Below the pieces are notes generated by a model, which searched no databases, was not told where the DNA came from, and saw only the letters and a list, made by a program, of their open reading frames with translations. From assembly GCF_024256385.1 (NCBI RefSeq), contig NZ_JAMLFW010000001.1:5642001-5706000 (forward strand): a stretch of 64,000 nucleotides of DNA, written 5' to 3'. This document shows positions 44,263-53,194 of this stretch, in pieces (within the stretch, counting starts at the first letter, position 1; each line of letters begins with the position of its first letter). The position numbers and the translations under genes are program-made. Source of the DNA: Anatilimnocola floriformis. Lineage in GTDB: Bacteria; Planctomycetota; Planctomycetia; Pirellulales; Pirellulaceae.

Positions 44263-47159
44263 GGCGATTCCTCCACGATGGTGAGCGCAGTGGCGGCATT
44301 GCGGCCGAGCGCGTTGTCCTGGCAGATCGCCGTGAATTCGTCCTCGTAAGCCGGCGGATCGGGATTCGGCGGCCAGAAGACGCCGGCGCGGAGATTGCGA
44401 ATCACTTCGCGAGCTTTTTCATCGGCCGCTGCCAATTCCAGCGCCGACCAGCCAGCGATGCGATCGCCAGCGCCACCTGGATCCTTTGGCAGAGTGATGT
44501 AGCCGAGCTCGATGCCCCCTTCGCGCACGTCGCCGATCGGCAGATTCTCGATGGCTTGATACAAATGGCGATACAGAGGCAACTGCAGATCGACCCATTC
44601 GCCGCGCGAACGATGGACCTGCTCGGGCCGCTTCGCGGTATCACCCGTTTTGTAATCGAGGATCGAGAGGGTCCGTTCGCGCGGATGATAGTCGATGCGA
44701 TCGATCCGCCCCTTCAAATAAATCGGCATGCCGTCGACATCCCACTCGTGCAGCAACTGCGTGCCGATCTCTTCGGTGTAAACAATTCGCCAGCCCGCGG
44801 CCGTCCGATTTGCTTGCCACTCGGCAAAGGCATGCAGACGCTGGCGAGCTTGTTCCACCTGCACGCGCACCGCGGCCCGAGCATGCCGCGGTTTGCAACG
44901 GCTGGCCGCGACGGCATCGAGGCGATCGTCGAAGTACTTTCGCAACTTGCGGGTGTCTGCGCTCGTGTTAATTTTCTCGCGGCCGAATTCCTCCAGCACT
45001 TCATGCAACAAATTGCCGAAGGCGAGGGCATCCATTTCGGCGGCCTGATCGCTGCGGGCTTCGAGCTGCAGCACGTAACCGAGATAAAAGCGATACGGGC
45101 ACGCGAGGTACGCTTTGAACTGCGTGACCGTGATCTTTTGCAAGATCTGGTTAATGCGCTCGGTCCAATCCTGCGGCATGGGTTGCGGGATCGGCAGCTT
45201 GGTTTGTGCAGGAATCTTGCCGCGCGGCAGGAGCAGATTGGGCCGAGGTGGCGTTTCGGGAGGAGCCGAAAACCAGCGCAGTGCCCGCTGCGCGACGACG
45301 GCGGGTTCGCCGGTGAAGAGCAGACGGCTGGGCGCGAGAGGATCTTTGTTCGTATCGCGCCGCGCCGAGATGAGTCGCAGTTCTTTGCGTGAATGAGCGA
45401 GAACTTGTAGCGCGTAGGCATCGCGAGCATACCGCCGGCCGTCGTGATTCAAACCCAATTCGCGGCGGAGATTGTCTGGCAAAAATGCATCGACGCGCGA
45501 CGACTTGGGAATGAAGCCTTCGTTGACCGTCGTTACGATCAGCGCCGGCGCATCATCGAGCGGCAGTTCGAGCCAACCGAGCATTTCCACGGCAGAAAAA
45601 TCAGTCGGCGGCGCGATGGCAGTGTCTTCGAGAGGTTCGAGGGCCAGCTCGATGGCATCGACGAGCGTCAGCGTTGGTTGCAGCGAGGGAGGAAGTTCGG
45701 CGAGATCCAGCAATGATTGCTGCACTTCTTCCAGGCATTTCAACAGGTAGCGACCTTGAGATTCAAACTTATCAACGATGAGTTCGCCATAGATGGTCTT
45801 CAGCAACAGCCTGGCGTGCTGCATCCAAATGCCGATCGGCTGCGGCGTCGTGGGCCAATTCTTGAAGAGCGTTTCTAGCGTGCGGACGAGCGCGATCATC
45901 CGCGGCGCGATTGAATCGCGCTCGTCATGATCGGCGAGATCGGCCGCGTCGAGCCAACTCGACAATCGCTTTTCGTAATGCAGATCAAGCGTGGTGAGGA
46001 GAATGTCTTTGACCGTGCGATCGAAATTCGATTGCTTTTGCAGCCAATCGTAAATGTCGGGATGACGAACGCAGGCCGCGAGATCGGCAAAGCGACGACG
46101 GTCGGCGTATTTCGCAGCGACGTCGAGCAATTTGTAAGGAGCCGACTCGGCGACTTTTTTTCCCTCGACCCAGCGCGAGTGTAAACCTTGCTGCGCGATT
46201 TCGCGCTGCAGATGTGGTACGAGCGATTCATCGGCGACGCCGACGATGACTTCCTCGGCAGCATACTGACCGTTCAGTTCGCGGAGCCAATCGACAACCG
46301 CGCCGGCTTGTTCGGCAGGGCCGTCGACGCGCTGCAGTTGCTGTTCGCCGATTGGCAGCGGCAATTGTTGCCACGATTCGGGAATTAAACAGCCATGATC
46401 GTCGAAGTGAGCCCCTTCACTTTCGGGCGCGACGATCAGGGCGGTGACTTGCGGCGACACGAAATCGAGCATCTTCCGCAGCGTGGTGTTCATATCGACC
46501 ATGCCCAGGAGGATCACGTCACAATCGGTCTGGGGCTCTTTCTTTTCAATGGCAACGAGCCGCGCGGTTTGCGCGTCCCACAGTTGCAGCGCGTCGAGCT
46601 GATCGAGATACGACCGCTGCAACTTGGCGAGCGTCTTCCAGCGGTCGGTTTCGGTGAAACCTTCCCAACGAGTGGCGCGGCGAAGAACTTCGTTGAAGTC
46701 GATGCCATCGGCGGCGAACTCGGCGTGCTGTTTGCGAAAGAGTTCGGCAAGCTCCAACCAGCGGAGCGGATCGTCTGCCGCCGGCGGATGCGGCACGAGG
46801 GGCCGCAATGACGAGAGCGACATTTTCTTGAGAGCTTGCAGCCAGGTGAGTTGCTGCACAACCACCGACGCCAACGGCCGTTTGAGCTCGTACAACAGCT
46901 CCGGCAATTTTCCTTCGGTCACCGTTTGCGGCGGAGTAAGGAGCAGCTTTTTGGCTTCCGCTTCGGCGACGAGCATCTCCAGCAAGCGTCGCCCCGCGCG
47001 AGCGCCTGGCGTGACGACGATGACGTTAGCGAGATCCCACACACGTTCGCGCGCGTAGCGGCGGTGAAGAAATTCCGTGGCCGAAACGAGCGCAGGCCGT
47101 CGCCAGCCGAGGAACTCTCGCTGAATTCCCATTCCCAAAAAAGTACGTTGAACAGCCAT
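44259..47159 (-). CDS. addB: AddB-like protein with PD-(D/E)XK nuclease
   Basis: 966 residues from ATG 47159, chosen because AGGGA lies eight bases upstream; the frame stays open far further but runs antisense to the gene at 47379. Second subunit of an AddAB-type helicase-nuclease. No Walker A is seen in the N-terminal ADDB/Rep-like half (VIVVTPGARAGRRLLE, VVDWLRELN). The C-terminal nuclease has KITVTQFKAYLACPYRFYLGYVLQLE-type entry sequence, then LKGRIDRIDYHPRERTL and SILDYKTGD. The C-terminal CxxCx5C of Fe-S AddB is missing (only AICQDNALGR). Ends in a 4-nt overlap with the AddA-like gene. Confidence 0.87.
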   Translation of the reverse strand: MAVQRTFLGMGIQREFLGWRRPALVSATEFLHRRYARERVWDLANVIVVTPGARAGRRLLEMLVAEAEAKKLLLTPPQTVTEGKLPELLYELKRPLASVVVQQLTWLQALKKMSLSSLRPLVPHPPAADDPLRWLELAELFRKQHAEFAADGIDFNEVLRRATRWEGFTETDRWKTLAKLQRSYLDQLDALQLWDAQTARLVAIEKKEPQTDCDVILLGMVDMNTTLRKMLDFVSPQVTALIVAPESEGAHFDDHGCLIPESWQQLPLPIGEQQLQRVDGPAEQAGAVVDWLRELNGQYAAEEVIVGVADESLVPHLQREIAQQGLHSRWVEGKKVAESAPYKLLDVAAKYADRRRFADLAACVRHPDIYDWLQKQSNFDRTVKDILLTTLDLHYEKRLSSWLDAADLADHDERDSIAPRMIALVRTLETLFKNWPTTPQPIGIWMQHARLLLKTIYGELIVDKFESQGRYLLKCLEEVQQSLLDLAELPPSLQPTLTLVDAIELALEPLEDTAIAPPTDFSAVEMLGWLELPLDDAPALIVTTVNEGFIPKSSRVDAFLPDNLRRELGLNHDGRRYARDAYALQVLAHSRKELRLISARRDTNKDPLAPSRLLFTGEPAVVAQRALRWFSAPPETPPRPNLLLPRGKIPAQTKLPIPQPMPQDWTERINQILQKITVTQFKAYLACPYRFYLGYVLQLEARSDQAAEMDALAFGNLLHEVLEEFGREKINTSADTRKLRKYFDDRLDAVAASRCKPRHARAAVRVQVEQARQRLHAFAEWQANRTAAGWRIVYTEEIGTQLLHEWDVDGMPIYLKGRIDRIDYHPRERTLSILDYKTGDTAKRPEQVHRSRGEWVDLQLPLYRHLYQAIENLPIGDVREGGIELGYITLPKDPGGAGDRIAGWSALELAAADEKAREVIRNLRAGVFWPPNPDPPAYEDEFTAICQDNALGRNAATALTIVEESP

Positions 47160-47378
47160 CCCCAATTCCCTGGCGGCGTTGCAATTTGTCGCTACGTCAT
47201 TATCACGATTGCGTTGACAACTTAGGTCAATGAGCGGCCGTTTATTGAAGAATTTCTGGTAGGTCTTGAAGAGTTGCCGGCGTGGTGAGGCCGCGCGATT
47301 GCGGCTATCATGACCACTGGCGAGTCTTTTCGGCCGCCGCGACTCCTGCTGCCAACACTTGCTTCTCCCGAGTAGTTC

Positions 47379-48068
47379 ATGATTCGCGCTTCCTTGATTG
47401 CGTTTTTGCTGGCGCTGCTCGTGCGGGCGACGGCGACGTTGGCAGCCGATCCGCTGCCGGTAGTTTATAGCGAAGATTTTGAAAAAGGTGCCGACAACTG
47501 GCAGCCGTTCGATCCCGGCCAGTGGAAAGTAAAGAAAACCGAGCAGGGGCAGGTCTACAGCCAGTTTGAGAAGAAATCGAAGTACCAGCCGCCGTTCCGC
47601 AGCCCGACGAATATCTCGCTGCTGAAGGATGTCGCCGTCAGCGATTTTGAATTGAAGACCAAAGTACACAGCACGCACGAAGATTACGCTCATCGCGACG
47701 CGTGCCTCGTGTTCGGCTATCAGGATGCCTCGCACTATTACTATGTGCATCTCGGCAAGGCGACAGACGATAACGCCAATCAGATCTTCATCGTCAACGA
47801 CGCGCCGCGGAAGAAGATTTCGCTCACCACGACCACCGGCACCAACTGGCAAGAACGCTGGCACGATGTGAAGATCAAACGGAACGTCGAGGAAGGAACG
47901 ATCGAAGTCTTTTTCGACGACATGGAAAAGCCCGTGATGACCGCCAAGGATAAGACCTTTGCCTGGGGCCAAATCGGCGTCGGCACGTTTGACGACACGG
48001 CGGATTACGACAATCTTGAGCTGCGAGGCGTGAAAGTGTCGAAGCCTGCGAGCGGGGCAGGTAAGTAA
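47379..48068 (+). CDS. Secreted LamG-like / DUF1080-like protein
   Basis: 229 residues with a signal peptide (about 1-22, ending TLAA). A concanavalin-like beta-sandwich is suggested by YSEDFEKGADNWQPFDPGQWKV, HRDACLVFGYQDASHYYYVHLGK and the closing GVGTFDDTADYDNLELRGVKV, typical of DUF1080 (3-keto-disaccharide hydrolase-like) and LamG domains. Likely a secreted carbohydrate-related protein; catalytic activity unproven. The stop is 4 bp before the GTG of an ABC-2 permease. Confidence 0.78.
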   Translation: MIRASLIAFLLALLVRATATLAADPLPVVYSEDFEKGADNWQPFDPGQWKVKKTEQGQVYSQFEKKSKYQPPFRSPTNISLLKDVAVSDFELKTKVHSTHEDYAHRDACLVFGYQDASHYYYVHLGKATDDNANQIFIVNDAPRKKISLTTTTGTNWQERWHDVKIKRNVEEGTIEVFFDDMEKPVMTAKDKTFAWGQIGVGTFDDTADYDNLELRGVKVSKPASGAGK

Positions 48069-48072
48069 GCAC

Positions 48073-48894
48073 GTGACTTCAGCTCTCAACACCTGGTGGA
48101 TGATCCTGCGGATATCGCTGCAGGAGCGACTTGTTTACCGCGGCGATTTCGCGCTCGGCACGTTGATGCGCTTTCTGCCGATCGTGACGCAGGTCTTCTT
48201 GTGGTACGCAATTTTTCAGACGCTGGGCAATCGCAGCATCGCTGGCTATCGGTATGAAGAGTTCGTCGCGTACTACTTGCTGACAATGGTGACTCGCGCC
48301 TTTTCGAGCATGCCAGGCTTGTCGTCGCAGATTGCCGGACAGATCCGCTCGGGCGAGATCAAGAAGTTCTTGATTCAGCCGATCGATCCGATTGGCTTTT
48401 TGCTACTGAGCCGCATAGCGCACAAACTGGCGTATTACTCGGTTGCAGCGGCGCCGTTTGCACTCGTGTTTTTTCTGTGCCGGAATTATTTTCCCGGTTG
48501 GCCCGATGCGACAACGTTTGCGGCGTTTCTCGTATCGCTCGTGCTCTGTTTTTTGCTCGGCTACTTCTTGGAAGCGTGTCTCGGCTTAGTTGGCTTTTGG
48601 TTGCTGGAAGTCAGCTCGCTGCTCTTTGTGTACATGCTCTTCAGTTTCTTTCTGTCGGGACACATGTTCCCGATCGACATGCTGAATGATGCAGAACCTT
48701 GGGCGACGATCGTGAACACGTTGCCGTTGCAGTACCTGGCCTATTTTCCGTCGGCGGTCTTGCTCGGAAAAATCAAAGGCTGGGCGCTCGTGTATGGACT
48801 CACGCTCGAGGCATTGTGGGTTCTCTTTTTTATTCTGCTCAGTCGCTATTTGTGGCTACGCGGTACACGGCGTTATAGCGCATACGGAGGCTAA
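48073..48894 (+). CDS. ABC-2 family permease (first of pair)
   Basis: 273 residues from a GTG start, six predicted helices (VTQVFLWYAIFQTL, YYLLTMVTRAFSSMPG and others). It contains EEFVAYYLLTMVTR and SGEIKKFLIQPIDPIGFLLLSR, a signature of ABC-2-type transporters of the COG4587 group. It forms a channel half with the next gene; no ATPase is in the window, so a distant ATP-binding subunit must be assumed. The transported substrate is unknown. Confidence 0.85.
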   Translation: MTSALNTWWMILRISLQERLVYRGDFALGTLMRFLPIVTQVFLWYAIFQTLGNRSIAGYRYEEFVAYYLLTMVTRAFSSMPGLSSQIAGQIRSGEIKKFLIQPIDPIGFLLLSRIAHKLAYYSVAAAPFALVFFLCRNYFPGWPDATTFAAFLVSLVLCFLLGYFLEACLGLVGFWLLEVSSLLFVYMLFSFFLSGHMFPIDMLNDAEPWATIVNTLPLQYLAYFPSAVLLGKIKGWALVYGLTLEALWVLFFILLSRYLWLRGTRRYSAYGG

Positions 48895-48897
48895 GCC

Positions 48898-49782
48898 ATG
48901 AGCAGTGCAAATACTCCCGCGCTCGCTAAGATCCGGCATCCGTCATACCTCGGCGTCTTCCTGACGTTCGCCCGCAATAGCCTTGTGCGGGATATGACGT
49001 TTCGCGGCAACTTCCTGATCGAGTGCGTCACGTCCGTTACCTGGATGGCGATGAACCTCGGGTTCTATCTGATCATTTTCAAATACACGCGGCAGATCGC
49101 CGGTTGGGATCAGTACGAGTTCTTTGCGTTCCTATCGACGACGATGATCGTCAACAGCCTGGTGCAGTCATTCTTCATGCCGAACTGCGAAGAGGTGAGC
49201 GAGTTGATCCGCACCGGCGGCCTCGACTTCGCACTGCTCAAACCGATCGACACCCAGTTCCTCATTTCACTGCGCAAAGTGGAGTGGGCCGGCCTGTCGA
49301 ACTTTTTCGCCGGCGTGATTTTGTTGAGTTACAGCTTGGTGATGATGGCCCAGCGAAGCGACACGCCGCTGATCCTCTCGCCGCAATCGCTGTTGCTCTA
49401 CACGCTGTTTTGCCTGTGCGGCGTGGCGATTATGTATAGCGTGATGATCAGCCTGGCCGCGACCAGCATTTGGCTGGGACAGAATCGCTCGCTGTACGAC
49501 TTTTGGTTTTACATCACCAACTTTTCGCGCTACCCGATGGAGATCTACGAAGGGCCATACGGTCGGCCGCTGCGAATGATCTTCACGTTCGTGCTGCCGA
49601 TTCTGCTGGTGGTGAACGTTCCCGCGCGAGTCATCGCCTGGCCGTTCGGCACCGACGCCGAGCAATCGAATCTGACGATGTATCTCGCCGTGTTCACGCT
49701 GTTCGCGACGGGGCTGAGCTTGCTCGCATCGCGGTGGCTCTTCACGGCAGCGTTACGTGGCTACCGCAGCGCCAGCAGCTGA
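48898..49782 (+). CDS. ABC-2 family permease (second of pair)
   Basis: 294 residues starting 3 bp after the previous stop, about six helices. SELIRTGGLDFALLKPIDTQFLISLRKVEW is the counterpart of the first permease's signature (COG3694-like group). Both together form a heterodimeric transmembrane unit. Its last 30 bases overlap the convergent acyltransferase gene. Confidence 0.85.
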   Translation: MSSANTPALAKIRHPSYLGVFLTFARNSLVRDMTFRGNFLIECVTSVTWMAMNLGFYLIIFKYTRQIAGWDQYEFFAFLSTTMIVNSLVQSFFMPNCEEVSELIRTGGLDFALLKPIDTQFLISLRKVEWAGLSNFFAGVILLSYSLVMMAQRSDTPLILSPQSLLLYTLFCLCGVAIMYSVMISLAATSIWLGQNRSLYDFWFYITNFSRYPMEIYEGPYGRPLRMIFTFVLPILLVVNVPARVIAWPFGTDAEQSNLTMYLAVFTLFATGLSLLASRWLFTAALRGYRSASS

Positions 49783-50949
49783 TTTAACTGGCTTCTTGCC
49801 TTCAAAGCAATGCTTCCACGCTAGCCAGCGTTTTTCATAGGCGTGCCAACTCACCCAGGCGATGCCGGCCGTGAGGAGCGACATGCTGAGGATGAAACCA
49901 ATCCGGCCGATCGCGGCGGAACCAGTTAGCTCCGTGATGGTTCCGGCAGTGAAGAAGCTCGCGAAACCAACGAGCAGCAAGTTCTGATAGACGTACATGC
50001 CATAGCTGTATTTGCCGAGCCACAGCAATAGTTTCGAACGGCCCAGGAACGACAGCCAGCCTTGCTTGGCCGAAGCGACGGCCAGGACGATGAACGCGGC
50101 GAAGAAAATCGCATAGAGCGTGGTCGGAATCGTTTTCAATTGCAGCCGCATAGCAATCAACGGCAACAGCATCGCGCCGATCGCAACAAGCACCGCGCGA
50201 GCCCACGGCACCATGTTCGTCAGGCCATCTTCGCCGCGAGCAGCGAGTGCGATCCACGCGCCAGCGCACAACGCGTCGAGTCGGAAGAGCGTGAAGACTT
50301 CCGCGGCTGCGCCATTGCCGCCGGTCAGCATCCACAGCACGCGAGCCCCCGCCGAAGCGAGGAATGCCGTGATGCACACTCGCATCGCCCACTTGCGCGA
50401 GCAGGCGAAAATCACGAGCGGCCAAACGAGATAAAAATGTTCCTCGACGCACAACGACCAAAAGTGATTCAGCCCACCGAAATTCCACAAGCCGGTCTGG
50501 CTCATGCGAATGTTACTGCCATACCACCACAGGCTGTTCAAATCGCCGGTGGCGTTGAGCCACGAAATGCCGAGGCCGAGCAACGGCAAACCAACGAGCA
50601 CCAGCGCGAGCGTGCCGTAATAGAGCGGGAAGATCCGCAGCGTTCGCCGCGCGTAGAAATTGCGAAAGTAATGAGCTTCACCTTTGGCATCAAAGAGAAT
50701 GCCGGTGATCAAAAAGCCGGAGAGGACAAAAAACAAATCCACGCCATGCGTGCCGAACTCCATCGCGGGCTGCAGCCAGCTGGGCAGACCGCCATCGTGT
50801 GTGCCAGCGAAGCGATAGATCGTCACCAACAGAATCGCCAAACCGCGAATGCCATCGAGCGCAGGAATATGCCCGCGCGGCAGCGGGATCGGCTCCTGCA
50901 CGGTCGCGGTGGAAAGGCTCGATTTGAAAAACGGCAGCGCGAGGCCCAT
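49753..50949 (-). CDS. Acyltransferase 3 (OafA/YrhL-like) membrane protein
   Basis: 398 residues with about ten helices. N-terminal ALDGIRGLAILLVTIYRF, then FYARRTLRIFPLYYGTLAL with the RxxR motif, and NHFWSLCVEEHFYLVWPLV are family signatures; such enzymes transfer acyl groups to sugars of surface polysaccharides or peptidoglycan. The position in helix 1 usually held by a catalytic His (YHF) is Arg here (R46 in YRF), though H51 is close by. The C-terminus overlaps the convergent permease gene by 30 bp. Confidence 0.87.
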   Translation of the reverse strand: MGLALPFFKSSLSTATVQEPIPLPRGHIPALDGIRGLAILLVTIYRFAGTHDGGLPSWLQPAMEFGTHGVDLFFVLSGFLITGILFDAKGEAHYFRNFYARRTLRIFPLYYGTLALVLVGLPLLGLGISWLNATGDLNSLWWYGSNIRMSQTGLWNFGGLNHFWSLCVEEHFYLVWPLVIFACSRKWAMRVCITAFLASAGARVLWMLTGGNGAAAEVFTLFRLDALCAGAWIALAARGEDGLTNMVPWARAVLVAIGAMLLPLIAMRLQLKTIPTTLYAIFFAAFIVLAVASAKQGWLSFLGRSKLLLWLGKYSYGMYVYQNLLLVGFASFFTAGTITELTGSAAIGRIGFILSMSLLTAGIAWVSWHAYEKRWLAWKHCFEGKKPVKSAAGAAVAT

Positions 50950-51092
50950 GGCGGCTTTCCAGGGATGACATCCAGCTAGGCTGGAAAAATAACGTTTCAG
51001 AAATTTACCCCATGGTGACGCTCAAAGACGGCAAACTTCGCCACTATGACCCGGCTCGGGAAATCTCTGCCGCCGCAAACCGTATAGGCGGC

Positions 51093-52082
51093 CTATTCGG
51101 TAAAGCCGCGGAACTCTCGGCTCCCCCGCTCGGGCACTTTTGTGAGGAGCACGCTGTTCGAACCCCAGCCAACGAGTTCGAGGCGAGACTGGTGCGACAG
51201 AATGTCCTTGCTGAATTGAGCAACAACGTTGGCTGCATCGGCGATGGTAGCGTCGTCGATTTTTCCCGTCACCAAAGCGACTGGGCCGCGGAAATTTCCA
51301 GGCCTCACGAGCACTGCTCCCGGCATGTGATGGTGCAACCTTTCGAGATGATCTCCTTCGGCTGCGTTCTTGGCGACAACGAGATGGGCTTGTTCGCCGC
51401 GCCACAAATGGCGCCCCACCTTTAACGTCATGTAGAGATGGGCATGGGGATGCGAATTGATCTTCAGCATCCGCGCGAGGCGGGCTGCATAGGTTGGTTC
51501 GAGCAGTGCACAGCCGGCGAGATGTCCTTTCGGTTCGGTCAGTTCCCATTCTCGCGCGAGTTTGAGTTGCTCTTTCCTCGCTTTGCCATGCCAATCGAAA
51601 AGGAGATTGCGATCGACCCAGCCTTCGACCTCTGGCTTTGTCGGCGGCAGTAACTTCGCCGACAAAGGCCGCAGCAATAGATCATCCGCCTTGCCGTGAT
51701 AAGCAATTGTTTCGAGATCGCACGAGCGGAGACTGCTGGGCCGTTGGCCAACGACTTCGCCGGAAATCAAAAACGCTGCACCGAGATACGCGAGTTTCTC
51801 CCGCATGCGTGCGACCATCTGGCTGCGGCAATCGAGGCAGGGGGCCATTCCTTCGGCGAAACCCAATCGCGGCCAGATAATCGACGAGGGCAATGAGTAA
51901 TTCGGCTCGAACCGCAGTTCGATTTGCAACCGCCTCGCAGCTTCGCTGGCTCCACTGATCAGCAGTGGATGCGAAAACAGTGAGTAATAACAAAAGCCGA
52001 CAACTTCAATCCCTTGCCGCTGCATGAGTCGCACGGCGATTTGTGAATCGAGTCCACCAGTGAAAAGAGCGAGGCAACGCAT
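51093..52082 (-). CDS. PP-loop ATPase, MnmA/ThiI-like tRNA thiolation candidate
   Basis: 329 residues. The N-terminal PP-loop is FTGGLDSQIA (7-16). The CxxC pair C82/C85 (PCLDC) and a single Cys C191 (GHLAGC) sit roughly where MnmA has its two catalytic cysteines, so a tRNA-thiolating or related adenylating reaction is plausible. The C-terminal region (about 205-320, YMTLKVGRHLWRGEQAHLVV then AAEGDHLERL) resembles an NFACT-R/DUF814-type RNA-binding domain. Family known from bacteria and archaea but poorly characterised; specific substrate unknown. Confidence 0.75.
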   Translation of the reverse strand: MRCLALFTGGLDSQIAVRLMQRQGIEVVGFCYYSLFSHPLLISGASEAARRLQIELRFEPNYSLPSSIIWPRLGFAEGMAPCLDCRSQMVARMREKLAYLGAAFLISGEVVGQRPSSLRSCDLETIAYHGKADDLLLRPLSAKLLPPTKPEVEGWVDRNLLFDWHGKARKEQLKLAREWELTEPKGHLAGCALLEPTYAARLARMLKINSHPHAHLYMTLKVGRHLWRGEQAHLVVAKNAAEGDHLERLHHHMPGAVLVRPGNFRGPVALVTGKIDDATIADAANVVAQFSKDILSHQSRLELVGWGSNSVLLTKVPERGSREFRGFTE

Positions 52083-52149
52083 GATGGACTTCAGACTGCA
52101 GCGGCGTTTCGGTGAAAACGCGATTGTAGGAGTTTAATGCAGCTGCATT

Positions 52150-52177
52150 TTAGCCATCGGCTGAAGCCGGTGGCTAA
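52150..52177. repeat. REP-like palindrome upstream of folD
   Basis: A 28-bp imperfect palindrome opening TTAGCCATCGGCT and closing AGCCGGTGGCTAA, with TTAG/CTAA ends like the 25.3-kb doublet. It lies 130 bp upstream of folD. Confidence 0.7.
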
Positions 52178-52306
52178 GCACGAAAGCACTGACGTTGAGC
52201 GTATTGGACCAACGCGATTTGCTGCAGCTGTGGCCTTTCGCCTGTTTGGCAGCAACTTACAATAAACAGCGGTTCATCGCCCTACTTCTCTCCAGAGGAT
52301 TCCCCC

Positions 52307-53185
52307 TTGGCTGGCCTGGTGCTCGACGGCAAGAAAATTGCCACGCAAATTGAAACGGAATTGGCCGTCGAAGTCGCCGATTTTGTCGAAAACAACGGCT
52401 ATAGCCCGACGCTGGCCGCCGTGCTGGTCGGCGACGATCCGGCGAGCGCGGTCTATGTGCGGAACAAGGGCCTGGCCTGCGATCGCGTCGGCATCGATAG
52501 CAAAATGCATCGCCTGCCAGCCGAAACAGGCGAAGAAGAACTGCTGGAACTGATTGCCACGCTCAATGCCGATGAAAACGTCAACGGCATCCTGGTGCAG
52601 TTGCCGTTGCCGCCGCAGATTCGGGCATCGCGAATTCTCGACGCGGTACATCCTCTGAAGGACGTTGATTGTTTTCATGCCGAGAACGTCGGCCTGCTCG
52701 TGCAAGGCCGACCGCGCTATTTGCCCTGCACTCCGCACGGCGTGCTGCAGATCATAGATCGCAGCGGCTTGAGTGTCGCGGGCAAGCATTGTGTTGTCGT
52801 GGGCCGAAGCGATATCGTCGGCAAGCCGATCACGACACTCCTCGCGGCCAAGGATTCTCCTGTCGGTCCGAATTGCTGCAATGCAACGGTCACCATGTGC
52901 CACAGCCGCACGGCCGATCTCGCGGCGATCACGCGCACTGCCGATGTGATCGTTGCCGCCATCGGTCAGCCGAAATTCATCAAAGCCCACATGGTCAAGC
53001 CGGGCGCGATCGTGATCGACGTCGGCATCAATCGCACCGACGCCGGCATGTGCGGCGATGTCGATTACGACGCAGTCCGCGAAGTCGCCAGCGCGATCAC
53101 GCCAGTGCCGCGCGGCGTCGGCCCGCTCACCGTCGTCATGCTGATGCACAACACTCTCTCCGCGGCCCGCTGCCAACTGACGTAA
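52307..53185 (+). CDS. folD: Bifunctional methylenetetrahydrofolate dehydrogenase / cyclohydrolase
   Basis: 292 residues from a TTG start, with GAGGA seven bases upstream. Interconverts 5,10-methylene- and 10-formyl-tetrahydrofolate. SAVYVRNKGLACDRVGI (Tyr/Lys active site), VQLPLPPQI, KDVDCFHAENVGLL, the NADP-binding VVGRSDIVGKPITTLL and GVGPLTVVMLM are conserved FolD motifs. A rarer start codon than its neighbours. Followed 9 bp later by the DUF971 gene on the same strand. Confidence 0.96.
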   Translation: MAGLVLDGKKIATQIETELAVEVADFVENNGYSPTLAAVLVGDDPASAVYVRNKGLACDRVGIDSKMHRLPAETGEEELLELIATLNADENVNGILVQLPLPPQIRASRILDAVHPLKDVDCFHAENVGLLVQGRPRYLPCTPHGVLQIIDRSGLSVAGKHCVVVGRSDIVGKPITTLLAAKDSPVGPNCCNATVTMCHSRTADLAAITRTADVIVAAIGQPKFIKAHMVKPGAIVIDVGINRTDAGMCGDVDYDAVREVASAITPVPRGVGPLTVVMLMHNTLSAARCQLT

Positions 53186-53194
53186 GATCCAATC

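Noticed and set aside
47160-48092. N-terminal extension of the AddB-like gene by 311 codons
   Set aside because: Runs antisense to a signal-peptide gene and through a promoter region; the ATG at 47159 has a good SD and matches the expected N-terminus.
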